From NCBI GenBank assembly GCA_016179005.1, contig JACOSF010000109.1, positions 1 to 5,570 on the forward strand: a stretch of DNA of 5,570 nt, given 5' to 3'. The position numbers were made by a program, and so were the translations under genes. The stretch is from Acidobacteriota bacterium (GTDB lineage Bacteria; Acidobacteriota; Terriglobia; Acidiferrales; UBA7541). The notes below the pieces were generated by a model. The model searched no databases. It was not told where the DNA came from and was given only the letters and a program-made list of their open reading frames with translations. Of this stretch, positions 5,493 to 5,570 are shown piece by piece. Numbering within the stretch: the stretch's first letter is position 1; each line of letters opens with the position of its first letter.

Positions 5493-5570
5493 ATGGCGAA
5501 GCCGAAGCTGTTGAGCACGCACAAACTGTTCGAAGCGCCGCGCAAGCTGCTGGACGAGCACTTTGAAGTG
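5493..5570 (+). CDS. Probable D-2-hydroxyacid dehydrogenase (glyoxylate/hydroxypyruvate reductase type), 5' end only
   Basis: Only the first 26 codons are in the window, running open to the edge: MAKPKLLSTHKLFEAP followed by RKLLDEHFEV. The pattern of a short basic start, a beta strand ending in a Thr-His/Arg turn, then a helix with P-x-x-x-L and a second strand (FEV) is how many D-isomer 2-hydroxyacid dehydrogenases begin, including glyoxylate reductases. These NAD(P)H enzymes reduce glyoxylate, hydroxypyruvate or related 2-oxoacids. The NAD-binding fold and the catalytic Arg, Glu and His lie beyond the window. A position back to back with a glycolate oxidase operon agrees with a role in glyoxylate metabolism. 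A good GAGGAG site supports the start. The assignment rests on a short N-terminus plus context, so it is tentative. Confidence 0.62.
   Translation, partial: MAKPKLLSTHKLFEAPRKLLDEHFEV

Noticed and set aside
1..5570. A mobile element, defence system or RNA gene
   Set aside because: No transposase, integrase, target-site duplication, tRNA or rRNA pattern, or defence-type domain is seen on either strand; the window reads as ordinary metabolic genes with intergenic repeats.

Overview
The window comes from a GC-rich bacterium. It holds three complete genes of a leftward operon (glcD-glcE-glcF), one complete and one partial rightward gene at the left edge, and the first 26 codons of a rightward gene at the right edge. 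The lineage cannot be proved from 5.6 kb. The gene set, a very GC-rich coding style and palindromic dispersed-repeat-like hairpins would fit an acidobacterium or a similar soil bacterium, but this rests on recollection of similar sequences, not on a search.

Layout. Positions 2-235 (+) are the 3' end of a small cupin gene. Positions 257-817 (+) encode an unrecognised four-helix membrane protein with a lower GC content than its neighbours. Positions 818-1047 contain no gene but hold a series of palindromes between two convergent transcription units. Positions 1048-5337 (-) are the operon glcD, glcE, glcF. glcD and glcE overlap by 4 bases (ATGA). glcE and glcF are separated by 43 bases built largely from a 7-bp tandem repeat. 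The intergenic region left of position 5493 carries a good sigma70-type promoter for glcD, a 70-base purine-rich tract and a ribosome-binding site for the last gene. That gene starts at 5493 and looks like the N-terminus of a D-2-hydroxyacid dehydrogenase of the glyoxylate/hydroxypyruvate reductase type.

Function. GlcD and GlcE (flavoprotein subunits) and GlcF (iron-sulfur subunit) together would form a membrane-associated glycolate oxidase. It converts glycolate to glyoxylate and passes electrons towards the respiratory chain. The divergent dehydrogenase acts on glyoxylate, hydroxypyruvate or a related 2-oxoacid, so the two units probably belong to one C2 (glycolate/glyoxylate) metabolism locus.

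No undescribed defence, mobile or RNA-guided system is visible. The points most worth a second look are a degenerate FAD pyrophosphate loop in an unusually long GlcE, the heptad repeat between glcE and glcF, and the hairpin cluster after glcF.
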